A model generated the notes under the pieces. The model ran no database searches and was not told the origin of the DNA. It saw only the letters and a program-made list of their open reading frames with translations. Both the position numbers and the translations under genes were made by a program. This document shows, piece by piece, positions 26,001 through 31,354 of a stretch of 64,000 bases of DNA. Every line of letters starts with the position of its first letter. The stretch's first letter is position 1. Source of the DNA: Mactra quadrangularis (lineage: Eukaryota > Mollusca > Bivalvia > Venerida > Mactridae); assembly GCA_025267735.1 (NCBI GenBank), contig CM046298.1, positions 27,411,866 to 27,475,865 of the forward strand, given 5' to 3'.

Positions 26001-27764
26001 CAAAGGCTTTATCTGAGAAAAGACCCTGTTATTAATGGGACTTAATAATTTCGGACAAACTGACCAATAGATTGCAAGCATTATACAATAAAAGTCACAA
26101 AAATGCACTCAAATTGTCTATATCGTGACATACGGGTAGATTTTTACCACTTGAAACACCTTCATTTGTAGTTGTATGTCAATTTGTACTAAAATTGTCT
26201 TTCTCAAAGCACTAATTTCCTGCTTCAAAAATTGTTTCAATTGTTTCTGATAGTTTCAGAAAAGGTTGATGTTTAATTAAGTTGAAATCTGTGAATGAGT
26301 ACCTGAATAATACCTGAATAAGATCAATTTCTCTATTAAGACCATAAATGATGGTTCGCGCTGTACATTATATAACTACAACAATCCTTATTGCTATAAT
26401 ATATCCCTGCAAAACATACATACATTTATTAGATGGATTTTTCAATGAAAACATTTGGCTTATAGTTTGGCGAAACCTGGTCGGGCAGGCATCCAGTGTT
26501 GTTAACAATTGCGTTACAGTTTTTTCTTTGCCATATATTTCTGCCATTTATTGTCAGATCTTTATGAAACTTCATACAATGATTACATACTATGTAATGA
26601 ACAGAATTAGAAAGTAACCATAACTCTACCTGTCTTTATTACTGATTATTTCCCTTTGCAATTTTTGTGTTGAAGTTTTTAATATGTTGGATATCTCTGT
26701 CATTTATGGTCAGATCTTGATAAAAATCCGGCTTCAATGCGGTTTCCACATTACATGTTTTATCTTATATTTGATGATTTAAATGTTTTAAACCAGATAA
26801 ATTTGATGGAACACATGAAGCATAGTACATCTAGAGATTTTAGGATAATACCTACAGCATTGAATCAAGATGAGAGTGGTAGTGATGATGATGATGATGA
26901 TGGTAGTGATGGTGATGATGATAATGATAACAATGATACAACAAATAATGATACAACAAACAATACAACAACGGCTGATGAGGTACAGTCATATATAACT
27001 TGTCTTGGATAACAGTTTACTGAGGGTGGCTCAAAATACACGCCTGGCTAGCTCAGTTGGTAGCACGCAAGTCTACTGATCGAGGTGTTGTTGGTTTGAT
27101 TCCCGGGCTGCGCCAACTTTCGTGGAGCTTGGTCATGAACTTATTTCTACCAATGATTTTTAATAATGTAGGGCAGTTGTCAGTCACTGATGAAAGTATG
27201 TGCTTAGTAGTTGGTAAACAGCTGAATCCAGAGATTTAGCCTTTCCTGGAGGAGTGAGTAGACTGACCGCCGTTATATGACCTATACAATGTGTTGCTAC
27301 AGCGTTAAACCCGACAACAAAAAATTCAAAATGCACTCTCTCTCTCAAATTGTCAAGACTACCTAAAGTCAGACCTGAGTACCAAACACATTCCTATAAT
27401 ATAATGACTGGTTAGAAGTTCGATATTTCAAAGTCACAAACAGTTGAGGTTTTCAGCAATCATGAATCACTTAAAGCAATTGCAAATGATCTGTACTATA
27501 CTTAATCAATGGGCTGATTGGGCTTTGCCTAACTGTGTTGCCTCTATAAATAAAGTCTTAATTATTATATATTATTATTATTTATCTGGAATTATTAGAA
27601 AGATGAAATTAGAAAAATCCTCTATATATTTCCAGGAGTCAGTTGTTGAAGGTAACACTGATGATAGTGATGAAGAGAATGATCAATCTAAATGTAATAT
27701 CATAGAAGATGAACCAGTTAAAAAGAAGAGACGGTTACTTAGTAAAAAACAAACTGCTAAATAA
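1956..27764 (+). CDS. FANCI: FANCI, Fanconi anaemia group I protein (5'-incomplete, 25 exons)
   Basis: FANCI pairs with FANCD2 in the nuclear ID2 clamp, which is monoubiquitylated by FANCL/UBE2T and locks on DNA at interstrand crosslinks. I assembled 25 exons with AG/GT borders; all phases join and give 1168 residues plus a TAA stop. Diagnostic stretches follow the family throughout: [71 protein letters not shown] and a basic KKKRR tail. The ubiquitin-acceptor lysine falls at window residue 312 (about 523 in human), so roughly 210 N-terminal residues lie upstream of the window. Three SQ motifs follow it, the site of ATR-type regulation in the family. Exons: 1956-2044, 2966-3098, 4463-4555, 6320-6456, 6736-6910, 7882-7969, 9036-9237, 9577-9694, 10167-10295, 11605-11775, 13681-13881, 14681-14802, 16060-16233, 17202-17381, 18230-18390, 19288-19349, 20379-20547, 21114-21241, 22232-22400, 22805-22989, 23679-23795, 24988-25080, 25602-25697, 26797-26982, 27636-27764. 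Confidence 0.96.
2648..2916 (-). mobile_element. tRNA-headed SINE, family 1
   Basis: On the - strand it starts with a tRNA-like head: GCCCGGCTAGCTCAGTTGG as the A-box region and a B-box-like region near 2860-2870. The family body with cagtcactgacgaaagta follows. A G-rich run adjoins its tail end. It lies in the intron before FANCI w2. Confidence 0.85.
2966..3098 (+). CDS. FANCI: FANCI exon w2
   Basis: Acceptor tacag and donor gtatga. One base completes the split serine codon, then 44 codons follow, including [20 protein letters not shown] (helical repeat). Confidence 0.93.
3140..3511. mobile_element. Mutator-like MITE, old copy
   Basis: Starts CAATCTGATTA and continues with the family body (tcatgacgaaatcgttttg). 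The far end, gatatctgttaacag, is diverged and no clean 9-bp duplication remains. Same family as 12433-12831. Confidence 0.7.
3856..4209 (-). pseudogene. LINE reverse-transcriptase tail fragment
   Basis: A - strand frame contains [16 protein letters not shown], the Arg-Leu-x-Trp-Phe-Gly-His-Val motif typical of the C-terminus of non-LTR retrotransposon ORF2 proteins, followed by a degraded remainder. No RT core is visible, so this is a 5'-truncated fossil in a FANCI intron. Confidence 0.6.
4463..4555 (+). CDS. FANCI: FANCI exon w3
   Basis: Exactly 31 codons between ttcag and gtacat, phase 0 at both ends. It encodes [20 protein letters not shown], a conserved solenoid helix pair. Confidence 0.93.
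4652..4870 (+). mobile_element. tRNA-headed SINE, third family
   Basis: The tRNA-like head ggagcagtggcctagtggta has a B-box-like ttcgaatcc. The body (gggtacctttagggtc) differs from SINE families 1 and 2. A related head occurs at 34010-34085. Confidence 0.6.
4981..5490 (-). pseudogene. 5'-truncated LINE with RT zinc-binding domain
   Basis: On the - strand a 117-residue frame (5469-5116) holds [20 protein letters not shown] followed by [12 protein letters not shown]. This is the CxxC...HxxxxC zinc-binding domain found after the RT in many non-LTR elements. It ends in an A-rich tail, seen as the T-run near 4981-4990. Only the 3' end of the element is present. Confidence 0.78.
5551..5902. mobile_element. 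TIR element, CATTYGGAAC family
   Basis: The ends CATTCGGAACTCCTC and GAGGTGTTCCAAATG are inverted copies. The body contains gtgcttcgcctcgcg. A full second copy lies at 35573-35944 and a partial one near 57690-58010. The target duplication is unclear. Confidence 0.7.
5957..6262 (+). mobile_element. tRNA-headed SINE, family 1, with 13-bp TSD
   Basis: The head ctgctagctcagtcggtag and the tail ending in caaaaacaaacaa are flanked by perfect direct repeats AGCTATTTATTTT (5944-5956 and 6263-6275). It sits just 57 bp before the acceptor of FANCI exon w4. Confidence 0.9.
6320..6456 (+). CDS. FANCI: FANCI exon w4
   Basis: Acceptor tttctag and donor gtaaaa; 45 codons plus 2 bases, with [18 protein letters not shown] near the start. 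The acceptor and first bases are duplicated 39 bp upstream at 6273-6300. That upstream copy would run into an in-frame TAG, so 6320 is the working start. Confidence 0.92.
6736..6910 (+). CDS. FANCI: FANCI exon w5
   Basis: Acceptor tacag and donor gtaaag; 1 base plus 58 codons. It includes [20 protein letters not shown] and the [10 protein letters not shown] end, a well conserved FANCI segment. Confidence 0.95.
7882..7969 (+). CDS. FANCI: FANCI exon w6
   Basis: Acceptor attacag; 29 codons plus 1 base before gtattt. Encodes [20 protein letters not shown]. Confidence 0.93.
9036..9237 (+). CDS. FANCI: FANCI exon w7
   Basis: Acceptor ttcag and donor gtaaac. Two bases complete Glu, then 66 codons plus 2 bases follow. 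Encodes the [20 protein letters not shown] helices and ends in [10 protein letters not shown], leading directly to the ubiquitylation-site exon. Confidence 0.95.
9381..9525. repeat. Short tandem repeat of about 36 bp
   Basis: Four to five imperfect copies of a unit containing aatttaacatt...gagcacttttct lie in the intron before the ubiquitylation-site exon. Confidence 0.7.
9577..9694 (+). CDS. FANCI: FANCI exon w8, ubiquitylation site and SQ cluster
   Basis: Acceptor ttgtag and donor gtacat, 39 codons. It carries [10 protein letters not shown], in which the Lys codon at 9593-9595 matches the FANCL/UBE2T target (human Lys523 by family knowledge). SSQCSQ and SASQ follow: three SQ dipeptides at window residues 334, 337 and 344, the ATR/ATM phosphorylation cluster of the family. 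The motifs are seen directly; their function is inferred from vertebrate FANCI. Confidence 0.96.
9858..10155 (+). mobile_element. Helentron-like non-autonomous repeat, copy 1
   Basis: Begins TAGCCGGATTTTTTC and runs through tcagatctttatgaaactt. It ends with AATCAGGC, a hairpin region and catttcttg, 11 bases before the acceptor of FANCI w9. Of the family copies, this one fills most of its intron. Confidence 0.75.
10167..10295 (+). CDS. FANCI: FANCI exon w9
   Basis: 43 codons in phase 0, after tttcag and before gtatag. Includes [21 protein letters not shown] Helentron-like repeat ends about 11 bases before the acceptor. Confidence 0.95.
10370..10718. mobile_element. TIR element, AGTCCCATAAA family, copy 1
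   Basis: The left end gcctgagtcccataaaa and right end tttatgtgactgtagc are imperfect inverted copies. The body includes aaccttgcgtattaaggtg-like sequence shared with 15624-15973. Confidence 0.65.
11605..11775 (+). CDS. FANCI: FANCI exon w10
   Basis: 57 codons, phase 0, after ccacag and before gtattt. Includes [20 protein letters not shown] and PPLKLEPCI, both family hallmarks. Confidence 0.95.
12433..12831. mobile_element. Mutator-like MITE with perfect 9-bp TSD
   Basis: The ends CAATCTGATT and CAGATTG are inverted. It is flanked by perfect 9-bp repeats GCACAGTTC (12424-12432 and 12832-12840). A 9-bp duplication is characteristic of the Mutator superfamily. There is no coding capacity in 399 bp. 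Confidence 0.85.
12876..12959. repeat. Palindromic mini-element
   Basis: Imperfect hairpin with outer arms tatcgagggttgcctgc and gcagtcaacccttgata and inner actgtagtaa/ttagtgcattg-type sequence. A nearly identical palindrome lies at 49544-49627. Confidence 0.7.
13216..13324 (+). repeat. Dispersed repeat also at 55525-55640
   Basis: Shared words include ggaccacaa, gcatgtcatg, taccattctcaatt and tttttgcat. Probably a LINE 3' fragment, because the second copy ends in an ATCT microsatellite tail. Confidence 0.55.
13322..13510. repeat. One-ended fragment related to the TTAA element
   Basis: Starts gcgcgttgcttaagcatttc and shares aaaatcataggaaac and acttgctacaagatatc with 14173-14642. The second end is missing. 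Confidence 0.6.
13681..13881 (+). CDS. FANCI: FANCI exon w11 with poly-Asp tract
   Basis: 67 codons, phase 0, after ttttcag and before gttagt. [12 protein letters not shown] is followed by a GAT-repeat-encoded run of 11 Asp (DSD then D-run, about 13756-13797), then [19 protein letters not shown]. Vertebrate FANCI has a poly-Glu run at this place, so the acidic loop is kept although its residues differ. Confidence 0.95.
14173..14642. mobile_element. TTAA-flanked DNA transposon (piggyBac/Kolobok-type), non-autonomous
   Basis: The perfect outer TIR GGGCCCGTTGCCTAA is flanked on both sides by TTAA (14169-14172 and 14643-14646). There is no transposase in 470 bp. It is inserted 38 bp before FANCI exon w12. 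Confidence 0.82.
14681..14802 (+). CDS. FANCI: FANCI exon w12
   Basis: Acceptor attacag and donor gtatgt; 40 codons plus 2 bases. Encodes [19 protein letters not shown] and [10 protein letters not shown], strongly FANCI-like. Confidence 0.95.
15624..15973. mobile_element. TIR element, AGTCCCATAAA family, copy 2
   Basis: gcctcagtcccataaaacc and tttatgggactgtagc form the TIR. The body matches 10370-10718 (gccttgcgtattaaggtgac, acgtaacagtccgta). Confidence 0.7.
16060..16233 (+). CDS. FANCI: FANCI exon w13
   Basis: Acceptor tttacag; the donor is gtaagt inside CAA|gtaagt. Encodes [14 protein letters not shown], a lysine-rich linker and [15 protein letters not shown]. Confidence 0.92.
16252..16510 (+). 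repeat. Dispersed repeat starting ataccccc-gcttcgaag
   Basis: Directly after the FANCI w13 donor: palindromic ccccgcttcgaagaaggggg, then a gtgcgtgtgtgcgtgcg run, ending ggcgggggtatcac. It resembles repeats I associate with bivalve genomes; the class is unknown. Two short overlapping frames in it are not genes. Confidence 0.45.
17202..17381 (+). CDS. FANCI: FANCI exon w14
   Basis: Acceptor atttcag and donor gtttgt; 1 base plus 59 codons plus 2 bases. Encodes [20 protein letters not shown] and, at the end, [11 protein letters not shown]. Confidence 0.92.
17520..17810 (+). mobile_element. tRNA-headed SINE, family 2
   Basis: The head cgggtcggtgatgcagttgg has a B-box-like ggttcaaatc and the tail is cacggcgttaaacc plus an A-rich run. 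Flanked by 15-bp near-identical repeats beginning ACTTAAAGC (17505-17519 and 17811-17825). Confidence 0.85.
17943..18221 (+). mobile_element. Helentron-like repeat, copy 2
   Basis: Starts TTAGCCGGATTTTTCAAC and ends aacatttcttg. The w15 acceptor tttatag follows immediately. Confidence 0.75.
18230..18390 (+). CDS. FANCI: FANCI exon w15
   Basis: The acceptor tttatag lies 8 bases after the 3' end of a Helentron-like repeat (17943-18221); donor gtttat. Encodes [20 protein letters not shown] and ILTLALECL. Confidence 0.92.
18569..18716. mobile_element. TIR element, TATTGTTC family, copy 1
   Basis: The ends TATTGTTCATTTTTTCTCAA and its inverse enclose a second inverted block, aataatttcacggtga. 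It is 148 bp long and nearly all inverted repeat. Second copy at 28558-28806. Confidence 0.78.
18890..19179 (+). mobile_element. Helentron-like repeat, copy 3
   Basis: Starts TAGCTGGATTTTTCAAC and ends ttccacattatatttcttg, in the intron before w16. Confidence 0.72.
19288..19349 (+). CDS. FANCI: FANCI exon w16 (62 bp)
   Basis: A very short exon with acceptor atttcag and donor gtagga; 2 bases plus 20 codons, [20 protein letters not shown]. Phase agreement with both neighbours supports it. Helentron-like repeats lie on both sides. Confidence 0.88.
19383..19657 (+). mobile_element. Helentron-like repeat, copy 4
   Basis: 5' end lost (begins gaacgaaaaaattcgac); it ends ccacattacatttcttg. It starts 34 bases after FANCI w16. 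Confidence 0.72.
20379..20547 (+). CDS. FANCI: FANCI exon w17
   Basis: Acceptor tttacag and donor gtaagt; 56 codons plus 1 base. Encodes [20 protein letters not shown] and ends at [11 protein letters not shown]. Confidence 0.94.
21114..21241 (+). CDS. FANCI: FANCI exon w18
   Basis: Acceptor atttttag and donor gtataa; 2 bases plus 42 codons. [20 protein letters not shown] is nearly diagnostic for the family. Confidence 0.95.
21306..21586 (+). mobile_element. tRNA-headed SINE, family 2, with 14-bp TSD
   Basis: Same body as 17520-17810 (gaaggg-taggtgagtactgg). Perfect flanking repeats TCATTCTCAAATAA at 21292-21305 and 21587-21600. Confidence 0.88.
21903..22223 (+). mobile_element. Helentron-like repeat, copy 5
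   Basis: Starts TTAGCCAGATTTTTC and ends attacatttcttg; the w19 acceptor tttacag follows at once. An internal stretch (acatgggcgggcag) is duplicated. Confidence 0.75.
22232..22400 (+). CDS. FANCI: FANCI exon w19
   Basis: Acceptor tttacag and donor gtaggt; 56 codons plus 1 base, with [20 protein letters not shown] and TEWVINRVK. One Helentron-like repeat ends 8 bases before the exon and another starts 10 bases after it. Confidence 0.95.
22411..22715 (+). mobile_element. Helentron-like repeat, copy 6
   Basis: Starts TTAGCGGGATTTTCAACG ten bases after the w19 donor and ends acattacatttcttg. Confidence 0.75.
22805..22989 (+). CDS. FANCI: FANCI exon w20
   Basis: Acceptor atttcag and donor gtaagt; 2 bases plus 61 codons. 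Encodes [20 protein letters not shown] and [11 protein letters not shown]. Confidence 0.95.
23002..23124. mobile_element. Small TIR element, CAGTTTCCTAAGC
   Basis: The ends cagtttcctaagca and tgcttaggaaactg are inverted, 123 bp apart. The TIR resembles the inner part of the TTAA element (gttgcctaagcatat). Confidence 0.6.
23216..23555 (+). mobile_element. Helentron-like repeat, copy 7
   Basis: Diverged 5' end (TAGCAAAATTTTTTCAAC). It carries a tandemly extended middle (atgttggatatctctgtcat) shared with copy 10 and ends acataacatttcttg. Confidence 0.7.
23679..23795 (+). CDS. FANCI: FANCI exon w21 (source of a 59-bp splice-site array)
   Basis: 39 codons, phase 0, after attttcag and before gtgagt. 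It encodes [20 protein letters not shown], the conserved EKLVKLSG helix. Its last 60 bases and the donor are amplified as a tandem array immediately downstream. The first donor at 23796 is taken as functional because read-through into the next unit meets an in-frame TGA. Confidence 0.93.
23736..24310 (+). repeat. 59-bp tandem array of an exon end plus splice donor
   Basis: The first unit is the last 60 bases of FANCI exon w21. Units follow at 23796, 23855, 23914, 23973, 24032, 24091, 24150 and 24209, and a truncated one at 24268-24310. Each intronic unit starts gtaagt (gtgagt in the first) and ends tatatacag. Every junction is therefore AG|GTAAGT, and each unit is a GT...AG segment of exactly 59 nt. 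Copies differ by only a few bases. Confidence 0.95.
24624..24915 (+). mobile_element. Helentron-like repeat, copy 8
   Basis: Starts TTAGCCGGATTTTTCAAC and ends acattacatttcttg, in the intron before w22. Confidence 0.76.
24988..25080 (+). CDS. FANCI: FANCI exon w22 (Lys-rich)
   Basis: 31 codons, phase 0, after atacag and before gtttgt. Encodes the lysine-rich [18 protein letters not shown], a disordered basic segment at the place of the KKEK region in vertebrates. Confidence 0.88.
25602..25697 (+). CDS. FANCI: FANCI exon w23
   Basis: 32 codons, phase 0, between tttacag and gtctgt. [20 protein letters not shown] is the best conserved block near the C-terminus. Confidence 0.96.
25793..25841 (+). 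mobile_element. Helentron-like repeat, 3' fragment (copy 9)
   Basis: Only the terminal part, aaatccggctttaatg through tacatttcttg, is present. Confidence 0.65.
26120..26335 (+). repeat. Dispersed repeat shared with 43645-43850
   Basis: Shared words include cgtgacatacggg, gcactaatttcctgcttc, gatagtttcagaa and gaaatctgtgaatgagtacc. Present once in FANCI and once in a hexokinase intron; the class is unknown. Confidence 0.6.
26429..26757 (+). mobile_element. Helentron-like repeat, copy 10
   Basis: Starts ttagatggatttttcaatg and ends ttccacattacatg, 39 bases before FANCI w24. Confidence 0.7.
26797..26982 (+). CDS. FANCI: FANCI exon w24 with acidic and Asn/Thr repeats
   Basis: 62 codons, phase 0, between aaccag and gtacag. 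[17 protein letters not shown] is conserved. It is followed by a GAT-repeat acidic run ([10 protein letters not shown]) and an Asn/Asp/Thr low-complexity run encoded by gatacaacaaataat-type repeats. Confidence 0.93.
27042..27325 (+). mobile_element. tRNA-headed SINE, family 1
   Basis: The head gcctggctagctcagttgg and the tail ttaaacccgacaacaaaaa are flanked by TCAAAATACAC/TCAAAATGCAC. It lies between FANCI w24 and w25. Confidence 0.85.
27636..27764 (+). CDS. FANCI: FANCI exon w25, C-terminus and stop
   Basis: Acceptor tttccag; 42 codons then TAA at 27762-27764. Acidic, then [17 protein letters not shown], a basic nuclear-localisation-type tail like that ending vertebrate FANCI. Confidence 0.94.
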   Translation, partial: ESVVEGNTDDSDEENDQSKCNIIEDEPVKKKRRLLSKKQTAK

Positions 27765-28510
27765 CATGTACATTGATCATTGGGGGTGTTGGATGAAATT
27801 ACAAAATTGATATTATAGTTTATGTGTAAAACTATTGTGTTAAGAATCAATCATGCAGATCTGTGGTGCTTTTCACAAAAATTCTTATGAAAAAATCTTC
27901 GTAAGTCAGTTTCATATAATTAGCACTTCAAAGTCAGACGGATAATAAGCATAACTATGATATGATATTCAAAAGGTTTACACAATTCTACACAATTTGT
28001 ATAATATTTAGAATTGATAAGCTAAAAATGAGCGTATTATTAATATTAATGTTTCTTGCTTTTGACTTACGAAGTTTTTTTTCGTAAGAATTTTTGTGAA
28101 AAGCACCTCTGAATTGTATCAATGATTATGAGAAATGTTCTTAATTTCTCTGATTTTGAAACGAAAAAAACCTGCTGTAGAATTGTATTAGTAAGCAACT
28201 TGAAAAAATTGGAATTGTCTAACAATCATGAAGATTGACAGAATAAGTTAATTACAAGTTATTTCTCCATTAACTTCAGCCTGTGCGAAATATCATCAAG
28301 AATCCAGTTTTGATATCAAATTAATGTTTGGTTGGCCATGAATTAGAAAATGATGATTCAACTTAGTATTAATTCTTAAAACATTATTTTTTATCAGTTT
28401 TCATTGTTCTGTGGTCATTTAGATGCATGGCCAATAAATAATTATACTTTTTGAAAGTTATGTGTCATATTATATGAGTTAATTTGTAAACCAAAAAAAT
28501 AAAGTCAGAT
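27765..28510 (+). other. Probable FANCI 3' UTR region
   Basis: AT-rich sequence after the FANCI stop. Candidate AATAAA signals occur near 28433 and 28498. A TIR element (27865-28107) sits inside, so the true UTR may end before or after it. The cleavage site cannot be chosen from sequence alone. Confidence 0.4.
27865..28107. mobile_element. TIR element, GGTGCTTTTCAC family
   Basis: Inverted ends GGTGCTTTTCACAAAAATTC of over 40 bp, extending through ttcgtaagtca. A one-ended copy lies at 41687-41843 in a hexokinase intron. Confidence 0.78.
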
Positions 28511-28557
28511 TTGGAGGTAAAAAAGTGTGTATTTTACCCATAAAAATATGGTACTCT

Positions 28558-28806
28558 TATTGTTCGTTTTTTCTCAACTGTCAAAGCGTGAATAATTTCA
28601 CGGTGACTGAATGCATTGTTTTTGTACTGGCCGCCTAATTGTTATTAAATATATTTTGTCTAAAACATACCATTCGGCATAAGCAGCTTTACTCGATCAT
28701 AGTACACACTTTTGGAAACTTATGAATGTATTATGATGATAATTTTAACAAACACATTCACCGTGAAATTATTCATGTTTTGAAAGTTGAGAAAAAACGA
28801 ACAATA
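28558..28806. mobile_element. TIR element, TATTGTTC family, copy 2
   Basis: The ends TATTGTTCGTTTTTTCTCAA and inverse enclose aataatttcacggtga and inverse, as in 18569-18716, but with a longer middle. Confidence 0.78.
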
Positions 28807-29195
28807 AATTGTTGTGAAATTATAGTACTGTTAACATTATATGTAGTTAAGTCATTATGTGCATTAAATTATATCGACCTTTTGAATTCATTCTTCGCAT
28901 TACAAAAACTAATACTATTAAGTTTTCATCATTAAACATAACTCCTTTGATTCAAACAGTGCTTAGGTCCAGTATGAACAATTAACTGTGAATAAATTGT
29001 GGTCAATATAAATTATCAAGTATAGTTTTCTTTATTATTTTAATTTTGTCAAATATGTTTGTTTGTTTTGTTTGTTTGGGTTTTACGGCGCACCAACACA
29101 GAAAGGTCACATCGCGCCGTTGTCAAATATGTATGTATGCATGTATGAATAATCATTTTATTATTCATGGAATTTGATGTTGTTTTTATTATTTT

Positions 29196-29419
29196 TAGCC
29201 GGATTTTTCAATGAGCAGGTGGTGGGTGTCGTTAAAGTTTTCAATTTTATCGTCAGATCTTTATGAAACTTAATACAATGATAACATATTATGTGATGAA
29301 CAGAATAAGAAAGTAACCACGACTCTACCTGGCTGAATTATGGATTATTTTCCTTTGTAATTTTTGCGTTTAAGTTTTTTAAAACTGGCTCTAATGTGGT
29401 TTCCACATTACCTTTCTTG
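29196..29419 (+). mobile_element. Helentron-like repeat, copy 11
   Basis: Starts TTAGCCGGATTTTTCAATG and ends ccacattacctttcttg. Part of duplicated block A. Confidence 0.74.
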
Positions 29420-29659
29420 TTAAATTTTTAAGATAATAGATTTTGACTGTTGACTTTTTTCAATTCTGGGTTATTGTTGTCAATGGCTGATTTGGATAAT
29501 AATGTTTTAATGTAATTATATTCTTAATTGAATTTTGTTTTTATTATATATTATTTGTTCCTAAATAAATTGTGTTTAGTTAATATTAGTTGTATGATGA
29601 TAAAAATATTGAGTTTAATTAATTTAATGTCTATGATGAAGGACTTGTTATGTTTAGGT

Positions 29660-30625
29660 AATATGAATGCATCATGTATAGCTTGTCTAGGATAACATGA
29701 AACAAATTTAATGAATTCATAATGTATAGCTTGTTTTGGATAACTTGGAACAAATTTAATGAATTCATAATGTATAGCTTGTTTTGGATAACTTGGAACA
29801 AATTTAATGAACTCATAATGTATAGCTTGTCTAGGATAACTTGAAACAAATTTAATGAATTCATAATGTATAGCTTGTCTAGGATAACTTGGAACAAATT
29901 TAATGAATTCATAATGTATAGCTTGTTTTGGATAACTTGGAACAAATTTAATGAATTCATAATGTATAGCTTGTTTTGGATAACTTGGAACAAATTTAAT
30001 GAATTCATAATGTATAGCTTGTTTTGGATAACTTGGAACAAATTTAATGAATGCATAATGTATAGCTTGTTTTGGATAACTTGGAACAAATTTAATGAAT
30101 TCATAATGTATAGCTTGTCTAGGATAACTTGAAACAAATTTAATGAATTCATAATGTATCGCTTGTCTAGGATAACTTGGAACAAATTTAATGAATTCAT
30201 AATGTATAGCTTGTTTTGGATAACTTGGAACAAATTTAATGAATTCATAATGTATAGCTTGTCTAGGATAACTTGGAACAAATTTAATGAATGCATAATG
30301 TATAGCTTGTCTAGGATAACTTGGAACAAATTTAATGAATTCATAATGTATAGCTTGTCTAGGATAACTTGGAACAAATTTAATGAATTCATAATGTATA
30401 GCTTGTCTAGGATAACTTGGAACAAATTTAATGAATTCATAATGTATAGCTTGTCTAGGATAACTTGGAACAAATTTAATGAATTCATAATGTATAGCTT
30501 GTCTAGGATAACTTGGAACAAATTTAATGAATTCATAATGTATAGCTTGTTTTGGATAACTTGGAACAAATTCAATGAATTCATAATGTATCGCTTGTCT
30601 AGGATAACTTGGAACAAATTTAAAT
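29660..30625. repeat. 48-bp minisatellite, about 20 copies
   Basis: The unit contains aacaaatttaatgaattcat and aatgtatagcttgt, with two main variants (gtctagg and gttttgg) mixed along the array. Because 48 is divisible by 3 and the unit lacks stops in some frames, long frames stay open on both strands (328 codons on -). They encode only a 16-residue repeat and are not taken as genes. Confidence 0.93.
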
Positions 30626-31098
30626 GATATACTATGTAAACAAGGTTTACAGATGATTCTAAAATAGCTATTGTATATGTTATGTAAATGTTTCTAAAAT
30701 CAGATCTTTGTTTAAAGACTGAGTACAGTTAAACAGTGAAGTATAGCTATGAAAATGGGCCAGCTGGCATACTTAGGAAAAAAATGTGGTCAATATATCA
30801 AGTATAGTTTTTTTTTTGGTTTTTTTTGTCAAATATGTATGTGTGCATGTAAGGATATCCATTTTATTATTCACTGAAATTGATGAAGTCATTAAGTTTT
30901 TATCATTTTTCACCATGTTTTTGTTGATTTGATTTGTTCTATAAAATTGCTAGTTTTTAAACCAATTTATACCTATTATGTAAAATTGACATTATCATGG
31001 GTGAGTGTACAGGACTGGTTTTGAAGTTTACATATGTTTTACCTAATAAAGGTTTTTCTTCTTTAAAATGGTGCTAAAGTAATAAAAGACAGGATTTT

Positions 31099-31354
31099 TT
31101 GCCAGATTTTTCAACGAAAAAATTTGGCTTATAGCTACGCGTCTGGTCAGTCGTCCGGTGTCGTTAACAATTGCATTAAAAAATTATTGTCAGATCTTTA
31201 TTAAACTTCATACAATGATAACATACCATGTGATGAACAGAATAGACAGTAACCACAACACTACCTGCTTTTATTATGGATTATTTCCCTTTTTATTTTT
31301 TGCGTTAAAGTTTTTAAATCCGGCTTTAATGTGGTTTCCACATTACCTTTTTTG
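31099..31354 (+). mobile_element. Helentron-like repeat, copy 12
   Basis: Starts gccagatttttcaacg and ends ttccacattacctttt. It is the block B counterpart of copy 11; both carry the rare ending acctttt/acctttc. Confidence 0.74.

Noticed and set aside
29631..30617. 328-codon open frame on the - strand and long + strand frames
   Set aside because: They are translations of a 48-bp minisatellite with a 3-divisible period. They carry no initiation, splice or domain evidence and are open on both strands.
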